From: Candidatus Fluviicola riflensis
Lineage (GTDB): Bacteria; Bacteroidota; Bacteroidia; Flavobacteriales_D; Crocinitomicaceae
Length of the DNA: 64,000 bases
Direction: 5' to 3'
Assembly: GCA_002243285.1 (NCBI GenBank)
Contig: CP022585.1
Location: 2,344,641-2,408,640 of the forward strand
Positions 32,238-41,855 of the stretch are shown piece after piece. The notes below the pieces were generated by a model. That model made no database searches. It worked only from the letters and a program-made list of their open reading frames with translations, and had not been told where the DNA came from. Position numbers and translations under genes: made by a program. Position 1 is the stretch's first letter, and every line of letters starts with the position of its first letter.

Positions 32238-33482
32238 ATGGAAAACGAACAAACTACTCTAAGCCGGAAAGAACGTCGGAAAACACGTACACCGGAGGAA
32301 AAGCAAAAACGAAAAAGAAAGCGCCGGATCATCTGGTTCTCTATAATTGGAGCGCTCATCATTTTCAGACTCATTTTGCCGTATATCGTTTTGAATTACG
32401 TCAATAAAAAACTCGCAAATCTCGAAGAATATTACGGGCATGTCAACGATATTGATATTCATCTGTATCGCGGGGCGTATGAAATCAAAGACATTCGCAT
32501 TGTAAAAAAGGTGAATAAAGGCTCAAAAACAGACACGATTCCGTTCTTTAAATCTCCCTCCATTGATCTCTCTATTGAATGGAGTTCAGTTTTTGACGGA
32601 GCAATTGTGGGTGAGATTGCTGTTGAGAGTCCTGTAATCAATTTTGTGAAGGAAAGGCATACAGGCGAAGATGTGAGAGCGGATACGGCTGATTTCGCAC
32701 AATTGGTAGATGATTTGATGCCGGTAACTATCAACCGTTTCGATATTCACAATGGTGAAATTCACTATCATGACCTGGAGGCGAGCCCCAAGCTTGATGT
32801 TGCTATGAAGAATATCAATGTGACAGCAACCAATCTCACGAATGTCACCGACAGTAAAGAACTGCTTCCGGCCACGTTAAAAGCCACCGGTGAAGCTTAT
32901 CAGGGAATATTCTCTCTAAACATGAAGTTTGATGGGCTGGCAAACGTACCCACTTTTGATATGAATACCGAATTGAAAGGTCTGAATCTTGCATTGCTAA
33001 ACGATATGCTTCGCGAATACGGCAATTTTGATGTGAAGAAAGGTACATTTAGCTTGTACGGCGAATTTGCGGCAAAAGAAGGGAAATTCGGCGGGTATGC
33101 AAAACCATTTCTGAAAAATCTGGATGTAGTGCAATGGAACAAGCAGGAAGGTGATGTACCCCAAATATTATGGGAAACCGTGGTTGGTACCACCGCAGAA
33201 GTTGTTCAGAATCAGCGAAAAGAACATCTTGCCACGAAAATTCCTATTAGCGGAAGCTTCGACAATGTGAATTTGAACAAATGGTATGCGATTAGTTATG
33301 TACTGCGCAATGCATTCCTGAAAGCGCTTCGTCCTTCGCTGGATAATTCAATCAATATCAATAAATTACAAGACAGTAAGAATAAAACATTCCTCGAAAA
33401 AGTATTTGGCGGCGATCCGGAAAAAAAAGAAGCCAGAAAAGAAAAGCGCGCTAAACGCAAAAGTGAAAGGAAGAAAAAATGA
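32238..33482 (+). CDS. AsmA/DUF748-like membrane-anchored protein with basic ends
   Basis: A 414-residue protein: a Lys/Arg-rich cytoplasmic start (RKERRKTRTPEEKQKRKRKR), one transmembrane helix (about 33-52), then a long beta-rich domain with AsmA/DUF748 features (IDIHLYRGAYEIKDIRIVKK, VAVESP-type EIAVESPVINFV). The C-terminus is extremely basic (KKEARKEKRAKRKSERKKK). AsmA-like proteins bridge the periplasm in lipid transport; a similar role is only inferred. ATG 32238 is favoured over GTG 32229. Stop and next start overlap as ATGA. Confidence 0.7.
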   Translation: MENEQTTLSRKERRKTRTPEEKQKRKRKRRIIWFSIIGALIIFRLILPYIVLNYVNKKLANLEEYYGHVNDIDIHLYRGAYEIKDIRIVKKVNKGSKTDTIPFFKSPSIDLSIEWSSVFDGAIVGEIAVESPVINFVKERHTGEDVRADTADFAQLVDDLMPVTINRFDIHNGEIHYHDLEASPKLDVAMKNINVTATNLTNVTDSKELLPATLKATGEAYQGIFSLNMKFDGLANVPTFDMNTELKGLNLALLNDMLREYGNFDVKKGTFSLYGEFAAKEGKFGGYAKPFLKNLDVVQWNKQEGDVPQILWETVVGTTAEVVQNQRKEHLATKIPISGSFDNVNLNKWYAISYVLRNAFLKALRPSLDNSININKLQDSKNKTFLEKVFGGDPEKKEARKEKRAKRKSERKKK

Positions 33483-34408
33483 TACTCAGGATTCGATTCA
33501 GGTTCGTTTTATTGACACTTCTGTTAGGTATTTTTGGTGTTGGTGCATACATCTTCATCAAGAAGCAAAAAATGCTAAACCTGCTTCTCCCAGAAATGAC
33601 CGAAATCACGCTGATAGAAGCAAATATCCACAATGATACTGCTTACATTGAGGTGCATGGTGTTGTGGTCAACAGAGCTCCTTACCCGATGCACATAGAT
33701 AGTATTGTTTGTGATTTAACGCTGGGTGGTACTAAATTAGTGTCTACCAACCAGTACGTTGGTGTGCACCAGGAAAGCGGAGATGTGGATACGGTGAGTT
33801 TTTCGGTTAAAATTCCGATCAGTCACACCCGAGAGAAAATTGACAGTTTGCAGAGTCAGGATTCAACCGGAGTTGCCATCCATGCCACAATTGTCTATTC
33901 AGGGTTCAGGCTCAAGCTAGCCAAGGGTAAAAGAATCCAGGTTCCGGTTCCGCCTAAGCTGCGGATCATCAAAACGGAAAGAAAAGAGCTGAGGTTAATT
34001 AAAAAAGATGTTCAGGTAGATTTGTTTCTGGAGATTACAAACGATGGAAAGAATCTGTCGCTTGATATTCATGATCTGCAATATGAACTCGTGATTGGTA
34101 ACGACCTGACTACAAAAGGCTATTACCCTAAAGATTTATTTATCAGGCCGCGATCATCTTTAATTCTGAAATTTCCGTTGGATTTCACGATGAATCATCC
34201 AATGCAAACGATTCGGAAAATATGGAGTGATAACGATCGTGTACCATTCAAAATAAAACTGAGCGGTTTTCTCGATGCTGGTGAAATGAAACGAATTCCA
34301 GTCGTGATTTTTGCTTCCGGTAAAATGGAAATTGTGAACGAACAAAAGAAAAAGGCAGAAAAAAAGGCAAGGAAAAAGCGTGAAAAGAAAGCAAGGAAAT
34401 CACGATAG
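33479..34408 (+). CDS. LEA-type-2-like membrane-anchored protein with basic tail
   Basis: A 309-residue protein with an N-terminal transmembrane helix (FVLLTLLLGIFGVGAYIFI) and beta-sandwich modules resembling LEA14/WHy domains (ANIHNDTAYIEVHGVVVNRA, VDLFLEITNDGKNLSLDI). The tail is again Lys/Arg-rich (KKKAEKKARKKREKKARKSR). It is coupled by ATGA overlap to the AsmA-like gene. The pair likely forms an envelope assembly; function is unknown. Confidence 0.7.
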   Translation: MILRIRFRFVLLTLLLGIFGVGAYIFIKKQKMLNLLLPEMTEITLIEANIHNDTAYIEVHGVVVNRAPYPMHIDSIVCDLTLGGTKLVSTNQYVGVHQESGDVDTVSFSVKIPISHTREKIDSLQSQDSTGVAIHATIVYSGFRLKLAKGKRIQVPVPPKLRIIKTERKELRLIKKDVQVDLFLEITNDGKNLSLDIHDLQYELVIGNDLTTKGYYPKDLFIRPRSSLILKFPLDFTMNHPMQTIRKIWSDNDRVPFKIKLSGFLDAGEMKRIPVVIFASGKMEIVNEQKKKAEKKARKKREKKARKSR

Positions 34409-34409
34409 A

Positions 34410-34478
34410 CTATCCTTGCTTGCCCCAAACGATGTTTCCGATTACCGCCACCACTACTATTCCAACTACTACAATCAT
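34410..34478 (-). CDS. Possible 22-residue hydrophobic peptide
   Basis: A short frame, ATG 34478 to TAG 34410, encodes MIVVVGIVVVAVIGNIVWGK plus two residues, a single hydrophobic helix with a basic end. It lies in the otherwise gene-free 261 bp between convergent genes. No ribosome-binding site or conservation can be shown; it may be chance. Confidence 0.3.
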   Translation of the reverse strand: MIVVVGIVVVAVIGNIVWGKQG

Positions 34479-34669
34479 GCGATCAATTATTAACTGCGTC
34501 TTTAATAGAATGATACGTTCTGTTTTAAGAAGTTGGAAAAGAAAGTGCGCTGAAGTTGTGAACGGTGATTTGTATTGAGCGAACAGACGCTAAGACGTGG
34601 TAAAATGAATAACAAAAAAGTGATTAATATTGTAATATTACTATCTTATTGATTATCAATAGATTAACA

Positions 34670-35458
34670 TCACAACCTCAACCTCACCGGATTCCGCAAT
34701 AAATCCTGCTGCAGCACGTGAACCAGTAATTGATACATCTCCGGAGCTTCTTCTTTGAATAATCTCGGACGTTCAAAGAAGTTCTCGATACACACAGCAA
34801 AAAATTCCTGGTTGTTCGTAGCCGCATAATCTCGTAATAAGTTATGTGTTCCGTGTTTTATCCGGGATCGTTCATAAACGGCCAATTCATCAAAACGCTG
34901 CAAGTGTGTCTCGCTCAAAAAGCGGTACTCGTTGTTTTCAATACTATTTTCCAGGCGCAGTGCATGGGCCAATTCGTGTAATGCGAGATTTACACCGTTT
35001 TTTGATTCATGGCCTTCTTTCAGATCTTTCCACGAAAAGACTATGGCGCCTTCTCTGTGCGTTTCTCCTTTATGCCACTGACGCGTAACCGTCGACTGAT
35101 AAGGACTAGGATAGATCACAATAGTCTTAAAATGCTCTAAACGGATATTATCAAACCCAAAGGTGATTTGTGCTGCATAAGATGCTATTACGGTTTTCAT
35201 GTGAAAACTGACTTCATCAAAACCTCTTGCCAGGAATTCTTTTCCCCGGAAAAATAACCATGTTCGCTCTAAATAAAGTGCTTTTTCAGGTTCACTCAAC
35301 TGATGATAATAATACGATTTTCGTTTCACCTCTTCGCACAAGCGTTCATAAGTTAAGACATCGCCTGATTCTCTTCTTTTCTTACCTCTCATTTTTCGGG
35401 CAAAAAAGAATGCAACTGTTAACGCTCCGCAAAATAGAATAAGAGTTGGTGCTACCAT
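34670..35458 (-). CDS. MtfA-like zinc peptidase, membrane-anchored
   Basis: A 262-residue metallopeptidase related to MtfA (Mlc titration factor A). An N-terminal membrane helix (APTLILFCGALTVAFFFA) leads to the catalytic HELAH motif (ALHELAHALRLEN) and the downstream glutamate motif NNQEFFAVCIENFFERP. E. coli MtfA binds the Mlc repressor; Bacteroidota lack Mlc, so the substrate differs. ATG 35458 is chosen over TTG 35500, which would run through the secDF terminator. Confidence 0.88.
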   Translation of the reverse strand: MVAPTLILFCGALTVAFFFARKMRGKKRRESGDVLTYERLCEEVKRKSYYYHQLSEPEKALYLERTWLFFRGKEFLARGFDEVSFHMKTVIASYAAQITFGFDNIRLEHFKTIVIYPSPYQSTVTRQWHKGETHREGAIVFSWKDLKEGHESKNGVNLALHELAHALRLENSIENNEYRFLSETHLQRFDELAVYERSRIKHGTHNLLRDYAATNNQEFFAVCIENFFERPRLFKEEAPEMYQLLVHVLQQDLLRNPVRLRL

Positions 35459-35472
35459 GCAAGTTCTTTTCA

Positions 35473-35509
35473 ATAAAAACGTCTCATCAACCGGAGCCAA
35501 TGAGACGTT
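35473..35509 (-). terminator. Terminator of secDF
   Basis: AACGTCTCAT (35478-35487) and ATGAGACGTT (35500-35509) form a perfect 10-bp stem followed on the minus strand by T5. It lies between secDF and the MtfA-like gene. Confidence 0.75.
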
Positions 35510-35529
35510 AATATAGTTAATCGGAATGA

Positions 35530-38500
35530 TTATTTTTTCTTAACCTTAAATCGCTTGCTGAAATCAAGTAAGATTGGAGTCGCTACACACAATGAAGAGT
35601 ATGTACCGATTACAACCCCTACCAACAAGGCGAACAGGAATCCTTTAATTGCCGGCCCACCAAAGATGAACATCACCAACAATACAACGAATAGGATCAT
35701 CGATGTATTGAATGTACGACTCAACGTAGTATTCAGCGATTTGTTGATGATCGCACCATGGTCATCTGTATCCTTATTCAGGTTCAGGTTCTCACGAATA
35801 CGGTCATACACGATCACAGTATCATTCATGGAATATCCGATGACCGTTAGAATGGCAGCGATAAACGCTTGGTTTACATCCAAACTAAACGGTAAGAAAC
35901 CATGCAGCAAGGCAAATACCGACAACACCACCATGGCATCGTGCGCCAAACTGACAATTGCACCCAATGAGTACTGCCATTGTCCGAATCGGATTAAAAT
36001 GTAGGTAAAGATTGCTATCAGGGCCAATACAATGGCGATAGCTGATGATTTCCACAATTCATTGGAAACGGAGGCCGAGATACTACGTGATTCGGTGATT
36101 TCATACTCACCCATTTTATCTTTGCATTTATCCAATCCTTCTCTCAACTTATCAGTAACCTGTGCCGTTGCCGTATCAACTGCCAACAAGTAGTTGGTCG
36201 TGATCTCAACGTTGTAGTCGTTTGATTTTGTCTTAAGGTCAATGGAAGACACCTCTTTGTTTTCATCAACAAACACAGTAGATAATTTAGCACGCATGTA
36301 TTCGATATCAGCTTTGTTTTCAAACTTAGCCACATATGAACGTCCACCGGTAAATTCAACACTTTGTTTCAAACCACGAGTCATCAATGCAACAACACCA
36401 AGAATAGTGATGGCAATGGAGAACATGTAGAAGTATTTACGTTTTCCAACCCAGTCAAATTTGAAGTTCTGGAACAACCCTTTCGAGAATTTGGTATTGA
36501 ATGTTACTTCTTTTCCTTTTTCGATAGAAGAAGTAATGATCAATTTTGAAATCACAATTGAAGAGAACAATGACGTAAAGATACCGATGATCAATGTTGT
36601 AGCAAATGATTCGATCTCACCTGTTCCGAATACTTTCAGGATGATCGCAACCAATAAGTGAGTTACGTTGGCATCGATGATTGAAGGCAATGCTTTTGAG
36701 AAACCTACTGAAGTTGAACTTGCCAAATCGAGTCCTCTCGCCTGCTCCTCCCTGATCCTTTCAAAGATGAGGATGTTGGCATCGACCGCCGTACCAATCG
36801 TCAATACGATACCGGCAATACCTGCCAATGTCAATACAGCTCCAAATGATGCAAGCGCACCAAAGATCAAAATAACGTTTACGAACAAAGCAACGTTTGC
36901 AACCAAACCGGCTTTACCATAGTAGAAGTACATGTAAGCGAATACCGCTAAGAAAGCCAGTGCAAACGACACCAAACCTGCTTTTGAGTTTTCCGCTCCA
37001 ATTGTAGGTCCTACTTTGGTTTGATCTTTAATGATACATGGTGCAGGAAGTGCTCCTCCGTTCAACAACCCAACCAAATCCTGTGCTTTTTCAATCGTGA
37101 AACCACCTGTAATTTCAGTGTTTCCGTCGTTGATCGGATTGATTACGCGCGGTGCACTGAACACGATGTTATCCATTGTGATAGCAATGCTACGGTTCTG
37201 AGGTGCATTTTTAGCAGTCATTTCCGACCATTTTCCGGTACCTTCCGGAGTCATACGCAAGTTAACCGTAGTTTCCTGCTTGTCCTGGTTACGCGAAACA
37301 AATGCCTCAGCGATATCCGTTCCACCTACCATTGCTTTTCCGTCTTCAGGAATCTTACAAGCGTAAAGCGTATACGCCATTTTCTTGCTTTTCCCTGATT
37401 CTTCCATTTCTGCAGACCACATGAATTTCAAATCCGGTGGGAACAATGCTTTGATGTCTCCACGATTCAAAATACGGTCAACCTGGTTACGGTTTTCAGC
37501 TGTCGCCGTTCCGATGCTTGCAAACATAGCAGGCGTCAACAGGTCAAACAATGCTTTTTGGTTCGGATTAGCGGCAGCAATTGGTTTGCTTGCAGCTTCT
37601 GCTTTTTTGATGGAATCCAAACGAGCCAATTCTGTCGAATCTTTCGTAACAGTAGTTGTGTCTTCTTCAGGAAGTTTAATCTCCGCCTGACGGGACATTA
37701 CATTAGCTTGCGTTAACGGACCCTGAATTTCTTCTAAGTTGTATGTTTCGAAGAATTGAAGGTTTGCTGTTGATTGTAATTTATCAGCTACGGTTTTCTC
37801 ATCCTGTACACCCGGTAATTCGATGAACAAACGGTTCATACGTGCATCGCGCTGAATATTCGGTTGCGCAACACCAAACTGGTTGATACGTTTTGTCATG
37901 ATTTGCTCAACACCATCCATGGAGCTGGCCACTTTATCACGGAAGAACTCTTCTACTTCAGCATTGGAAGAAGTCGATTTCAACTCTTCGATTTCCGACG
38001 TATTCAATTCCTGAACCAATTTACGGCTCGGATACATGCGCTCGTATTCAGTGATAAACAATGAAATGAAGTCGCCACCTTTTGTTGTATGGATCGCGTA
38101 AGCTTTATCGTATGGTTTCTTGAAACCCATATCGAATTGGTTACGTGCATAACTTTTTACCAATTCAGGAATGGAAATTTCCAACGTTACACTCATCCCA
38201 CCCACAAGGTCAAGACCGAAAGCCAAACTACGTTTCTTCACCGATTGGAAGTTGGAACCTAAAATAGGATACACTTCTTCTTCTGCACGTTCAGCCAACA
38301 CCTGATTCAGGAATGCAGCTTTCGCCAATTCAAACGATTCCGGTTTAGTGAAATCTACTCGTGTATTGTTTGGAAGCGTTGCCTCAGTAGAGTCCATGGC
38401 GAACGTTTCCTTTTTTAAATCTTCAGCAAGAGCGGCAGCTTCTTTAGCAGCGTCTTTCTCAACATTACTTGCAACCAGGGTAAACGAAAGTTGATAAATA

Positions 38501-38553
38501 CACACGGCAGTTAACACAATCGTCAGAAACCAGAAAAATCCTTTATTACGCAT
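35530..38553 (-). CDS. secDF: SecD-SecF fusion protein translocase subunit
   Basis: A 1007-residue RND-type protein that uses the proton gradient to help pull proteins through SecYEG. The SecD half has GLDLVGGMSVTLEI, the P1 domain (IELPGVQDEKTVADKL) and the transmembrane motif GTAVDANILIFERIREE; the SecF half (from about 670) has FTGGRSYVA and YSMNDTVIVYDRIRENL. Fused SecDF is the norm in Bacteroidota. A P1 insertion with Ser/Thr/Lys-rich linker (about 290-330) is longer than in E. coli. Transcribed alone from a -33/-7 promoter. Confidence 0.95.
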   Translation of the reverse strand: MRNKGFFWFLTIVLTAVCIYQLSFTLVASNVEKDAAKEAAALAEDLKKETFAMDSTEATLPNNTRVDFTKPESFELAKAAFLNQVLAERAEEEVYPILGSNFQSVKKRSLAFGLDLVGGMSVTLEISIPELVKSYARNQFDMGFKKPYDKAYAIHTTKGGDFISLFITEYERMYPSRKLVQELNTSEIEELKSTSSNAEVEEFFRDKVASSMDGVEQIMTKRINQFGVAQPNIQRDARMNRLFIELPGVQDEKTVADKLQSTANLQFFETYNLEEIQGPLTQANVMSRQAEIKLPEEDTTTVTKDSTELARLDSIKKAEAASKPIAAANPNQKALFDLLTPAMFASIGTATAENRNQVDRILNRGDIKALFPPDLKFMWSAEMEESGKSKKMAYTLYACKIPEDGKAMVGGTDIAEAFVSRNQDKQETTVNLRMTPEGTGKWSEMTAKNAPQNRSIAITMDNIVFSAPRVINPINDGNTEITGGFTIEKAQDLVGLLNGGALPAPCIIKDQTKVGPTIGAENSKAGLVSFALAFLAVFAYMYFYYGKAGLVANVALFVNVILIFGALASFGAVLTLAGIAGIVLTIGTAVDANILIFERIREEQARGLDLASSTSVGFSKALPSIIDANVTHLLVAIILKVFGTGEIESFATTLIIGIFTSLFSSIVISKLIITSSIEKGKEVTFNTKFSKGLFQNFKFDWVGKRKYFYMFSIAITILGVVALMTRGLKQSVEFTGGRSYVAKFENKADIEYMRAKLSTVFVDENKEVSSIDLKTKSNDYNVEITTNYLLAVDTATAQVTDKLREGLDKCKDKMGEYEITESRSISASVSNELWKSSAIAIVLALIAIFTYILIRFGQWQYSLGAIVSLAHDAMVVLSVFALLHGFLPFSLDVNQAFIAAILTVIGYSMNDTVIVYDRIRENLNLNKDTDDHGAIINKSLNTTLSRTFNTSMILFVVLLVMFIFGGPAIKGFLFALLVGVVIGTYSSLCVATPILLDFSKRFKVKKK

Positions 38554-38572
38554 TTCTTATTTATTAAGCCCG

Positions 38573-38603
38573 CAAATATAGAATTTACAGTTGTCAATGT
38601 CAA
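38573..38603 (-). promoter_or_regulatory. -33/-7 promoter of secDF
   Basis: TTG at 38601-38603 and TATATTTG at 38573-38580 on the minus strand, 20 nt apart, match both Bacteroidota promoter elements. ATG 38553 follows 19 nt later. Confidence 0.6.
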
Positions 38604-38677
38604 CTTAGCGGTGAAAGCTTTTGAAAATAAATAGTTGATAACTCTTTAAAGCGACATAAAACCAATTGGTTATACGG

Positions 38678-39808
38678 TCACTTTCGGCTGATTTCTTTCG
38701 AAAATTCGACCAGTTTAGTCGCAAAATTAGCCCACGAGTGCTTCGTCTTTTCCACTTCCAGCTGCTGCGCGAATGGTTCTTTTAATCCTTCGGTAAAATA
38801 ACGCAGGATCGCCTGGGTAAGTAATGCAGCGTCAGGTTGATCGACAATCAAACCGGTTTTTTCGTGCTGCACCAATTCCTTTAAACCACCTGTATCTGTA
38901 GCGATAATGGGCAAATTGAAATGCATGGCAATGGATGTGATTCCACTTTGAGTTGCCGATTTGTATGGAAGCACGCACACATCAGCCGCAGAAAAATAAA
39001 GTGGTACTTCCTGATCACCGATGTAGTGATTGAACAGTTTTACTTTGTCCTGAACGCCCAGTTTTTTAATTTGCTGCTCGTACTTTTCAAATGAGCCGTA
39101 CACTTCGCCTGCGACCACCACACAATAATCATCTGTTAATGAAGCAGTAGCATCCAGCAAAATGTCTAATCCTTTGTAATCACGAATAAAACCAAAGAAA
39201 AGAATGATCTTTTTCGAAGGATCGATTCCCAGTTTTTTGCAGGCATCTTCCCGGTCTAAACGTTCACCGAAATGATCGTACAACGGATGATCGATTCGCA
39301 AGTATTTTGCATCGGGTTTCAGCGAGAGCAAATCTTTCAATACACTATCCGACATCACCACAAAACCATCATTGTGCTTTAAGAAATAACGGTTAAAGGG
39401 TTTGTCGAAAAAGCGGTGTTCGTGAGGAATGACGTTATCCAAAATACTGATTCGGGTAGTTGAACGCCGCATTTTTTTTGCAACAGTTCCCAGCGACGGC
39501 CCGAAGAATGTCATCCAGTATTTCGTGATGAATAAGTCAGGTTCGAATTGGTTGATTTTACGGGCTGTGGACCAATACGTAAACGGATTAATGGAATCGA
39601 GCCAGCGCTTGGTTGGAATGGGATCTGCCACGTCTTTTTCCGTTACCAGCTGCGTTTCGCCCGGGAACAAAAAGTCCGGGTATTGGCGTGTAAATGTAAC
39701 CGCCTGCAACGTATGCTCCTGCTTTTCAAGCTCACGGTACAGATTGGCATTGAACTGGGCAATGCCGCCCCTGTAAGGATAAAGCGTTGATAAAAAAGTG
39801 ATTTTCAT
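38678..39808 (-). CDS. Glycosyltransferase family 4 (GT-B)
   Basis: A 376-residue glycosyltransferase. The N-terminus is the acceptor-side FLSTLYPYRGGIAQFNANLY, and the donor-binding motif KIILFFGFIRDYKGLDILLD with LPIIATDTGGLKELVQHEKT near the C-terminus marks the GT4 nucleotide-sugar site. The donor and acceptor are unknown; the setting with GT9, HAD phosphatase and GT2 genes suggests lipopolysaccharide or capsule synthesis. It follows the GT9 gene by 14 nt. Confidence 0.9.
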   Translation of the reverse strand: MKITFLSTLYPYRGGIAQFNANLYRELEKQEHTLQAVTFTRQYPDFLFPGETQLVTEKDVADPIPTKRWLDSINPFTYWSTARKINQFEPDLFITKYWMTFFGPSLGTVAKKMRRSTTRISILDNVIPHEHRFFDKPFNRYFLKHNDGFVVMSDSVLKDLLSLKPDAKYLRIDHPLYDHFGERLDREDACKKLGIDPSKKIILFFGFIRDYKGLDILLDATASLTDDYCVVVAGEVYGSFEKYEQQIKKLGVQDKVKLFNHYIGDQEVPLYFSAADVCVLPYKSATQSGITSIAMHFNLPIIATDTGGLKELVQHEKTGLIVDQPDAALLTQAILRYFTEGLKEPFAQQLEVEKTKHSWANFATKLVEFSKEISRK

Positions 39809-39822
39809 AGTTTTAAGTCCGC

Positions 39823-40926
39823 TTAAATCAACGTAACTACACGGTCAATTGCGGCAGCAACTTCGGCAGCAGATAAATCATGCATACACGATTGGCTGCG
39901 TTTGCAGGTGTTTCCGTAATAGCATTCGCAATTGGTTGACGGTTCGATGATTTCTCCGCGTCCGTATAATTCAAATTCGTGTTTGTTGAAAATATTATTC
40001 ATCAGCACCATTTTCTTTTGCAAGGCTGTGGCAATGTGCATCATCATGGAAACCTGCGTTAAAATCACATCGCAGCCGTCTGTAAGAGCAATAAATTCTT
40101 CCAGTGAAAAATGTCCCGGATAATAAGTCCCGGTTTGCTCCGACATTGTTTTATTTTTCTCGTCCTCGAGGCTTCCACCAAGAAATACCGGGAAATAACC
40201 TTTTGCTTTAAGAGTTGCAGCTAATTCCTGCCAGCTATCAACGGGCCAAAGACGTGTGTTCCAGCGCGGACCGCAACCGGTGTTTAATCCTACAATTACT
40301 TTTCCGACTGCCAATTCCTGTAAACGTTCTTTCCAGATTTTGGCCAACGTTTCGTTTTTATGAATGAGGTAGGATTCGTTTTCAAACGTTCGGTGACAGA
40401 TTTCAAAAATTTCCTCGGGATAACTTTTGGTGTTTTCCTGCGAAAGGCTGTCGAAAAAACCGGTCATTAATTTATGTGTCGCTGCCGGTGTTGCCGGAGC
40501 CAATTGGCCGTTGTTGGAGATGTATCCGAATTTCTCCGGTGCAGAAACAGCTTTCAGCAACAAACAGGCTTCAGGTTCTTTATCAAGATTGATTGCAATA
40601 TCAAATTCCGAATGCTGAATGAGTAACAGCGAAAAAGCATCGGGTTTTAAAATGACATTAATGCTGTCTTTTGGTAATACTTCTGGTGATTGCGTGAGCC
40701 AGGTAATGTGACAATCGGGGAATTCTTCCCTGAATTTAACAACGAGCGGAGTGGTACGAATGACATCACCCAACGCGCCCAGTTTGATGATCAGAATGCG
40801 TTTTGATACCGGTCTGTAAACATCGCACGTACACACGACACCTGTCTGTTTATTCGGAGCACACGGAATACTTCCTCTGAAAAAGACACAATCCTGACGT
40901 ACATTTTCAAATCCAATATCGGACAT
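39823..40926 (-). CDS. Glycosyltransferase family 9 (heptosyltransferase-like) with Cys-rich ends
   Basis: A 367-residue GT-B enzyme of the ADP-heptose:LPS heptosyltransferase family: ILIIKLGALGDVIRTTPLV, GLNTGCGPRWNTRLWP and the donor motif TDGCDVILTQVSMMMHIATAL. Unlike WaaC/WaaF, it has a Cys-rich N-terminal extension (RQDCVFFRGSIPCAPNKQTG, then VVCTCDVY) and a matching cluster near the end (NCECYYGNTCKRSQSC). These may bind metal or form disulfides. A -7 box at 40943 drives the two-gene transcript with the GT4. Confidence 0.88.
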   Translation of the reverse strand: MSDIGFENVRQDCVFFRGSIPCAPNKQTGVVCTCDVYRPVSKRILIIKLGALGDVIRTTPLVVKFREEFPDCHITWLTQSPEVLPKDSINVILKPDAFSLLLIQHSEFDIAINLDKEPEACLLLKAVSAPEKFGYISNNGQLAPATPAATHKLMTGFFDSLSQENTKSYPEEIFEICHRTFENESYLIHKNETLAKIWKERLQELAVGKVIVGLNTGCGPRWNTRLWPVDSWQELAATLKAKGYFPVFLGGSLEDEKNKTMSEQTGTYYPGHFSLEEFIALTDGCDVILTQVSMMMHIATALQKKMVLMNNIFNKHEFELYGRGEIIEPSTNCECYYGNTCKRSQSCMHDLSAAEVAAAIDRVVTLI

Positions 40927-40942
40927 AGAAATTTGTTTGGAG

Positions 40943-40950
40943 CAAAAATA
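40943..40950 (-). promoter_or_regulatory. -7 promoter box of the GT9/GT4 transcript
   Basis: TATTTTTG on the minus strand, 16 nt before ATG 40926. Confidence 0.45.
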
Positions 40951-40961
40951 ATGGGATTTAT

Positions 40962-41079
40962 CAATTGAAAATGTAAAATTGAAAATTGAAAAGAAGGTCT
41001 GACCTAAATTGATTGTGATTTCTCATTGAATACTTTTCTTGAATCACCTTTTCAATTTTACATTTTCAATTTTACAATT
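40962..41079. repeat. TTGAAAAT-type palindromic repeat, copy 2
   Basis: Left arm about 40962-40993, right arm about 41048-41079, both made of AATTGAAAATGTAAAATTGA words in opposite orientation, with 54 nt between. Lies downstream of the first of two duplicated lipoprotein genes. Confidence 0.6.
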
Positions 41080-41081
41080 CA

Positions 41082-41765
41082 TTACTCTGTTCCGTAGTCA
41101 ATCAATCGCATAATCAACTCTTTCCCTTTTACTACGTTAGTGGTATCCAGGTTGGAAAAATGAAAATCTTTGTAATATTTATGGTACATTCCTATTCCTT
41201 TGGCATAACTCTCGTACTGGCGACGATGATCAACAAAATCTTCCTGGTCTTGCAAATCAACCGTCACAGTAGATTCGAATGAGAATCCGTTGATCGAGGC
41301 CGGTTCATGAATTTCGCTGTAGTAACAATCCAATTTTTTGAGCATATTGTACGCGTTACAATTCCATTCCTTGTACTTAGTTGGCGCGAACACCAATTTA
41401 ATCGTACGTTGATTCTCTTCCACCAACTCAGCTTTGCCGGAAGTAATTATACAACTCCAGATATCCTGTAAAACCCAGGGCTGGTTTAAACTATCTCTGA
41501 AATAACGTTCATAACGACGGGCAACGCGACCTTCATTGTCTGTAATCGTATCTCCGATTTTGGTTTTTATGTAATAATAAAGCGTTTCGTTCAATCCGAG
41601 GGCGTCATCAATGTTGATTTCACGAACGGAATACGTAATATATCTTCCCTGTTCCATCGGAAAATAATCGTAATGCATATCTACAGGATCGTTCTTTTTA
41701 CAGCCATGCAAAGAAACAATGGCGATGAAGGTGATCCCGAAAAAAAGCTTCGATCGTAAATTCAT
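41082..41765 (-). CDS. Hypothetical lipoprotein, tandem paralogue A
   Basis: A 227-residue protein starting at ATG 41765 with a lipoprotein signal (FGITFIAIVSLHGCKK). The mature protein shares long stretches with the next gene: ITYSVREINIDDA, ARRYERYFRDSLN, ELVEENQRTIKLVFAP, KEWNCNAYN, and the identical end RLIDYGTE. Four Cys or so in the mature part are paired between the paralogues. No functional family recognised; a secreted beta-sheet lipoprotein. Confidence 0.75.
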   Translation of the reverse strand: MNLRSKLFFGITFIAIVSLHGCKKNDPVDMHYDYFPMEQGRYITYSVREINIDDALGLNETLYYYIKTKIGDTITDNEGRVARRYERYFRDSLNQPWVLQDIWSCIITSGKAELVEENQRTIKLVFAPTKYKEWNCNAYNMLKKLDCYYSEIHEPASINGFSFESTVTVDLQDQEDFVDHRRQYESYAKGIGMYHKYYKDFHFSNLDTTNVVKGKELIMRLIDYGTE

Positions 41766-41780
41766 AGTAGCAGGTTTAGC

Positions 41781-41850
41781 GAATTGAAAATGTAAAATTG
41801 AAAATTGAAAAGGAAGGAAGTCTCTCCTTTTCAATTTTACATTTTCAATT
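41781..41850. repeat. TTGAAAAT-type palindromic repeat, copy 3
   Basis: GAATTGAAAATGTAAAATTG starts the left arm (41781-41814) and TTTTCAATTTTACATTTTC the right arm (41828-41848). It lies between the two paralogous lipoprotein genes, with a short loop, and could terminate the upstream copy. Confidence 0.6.
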
Positions 41851-41855
41851 TATAA

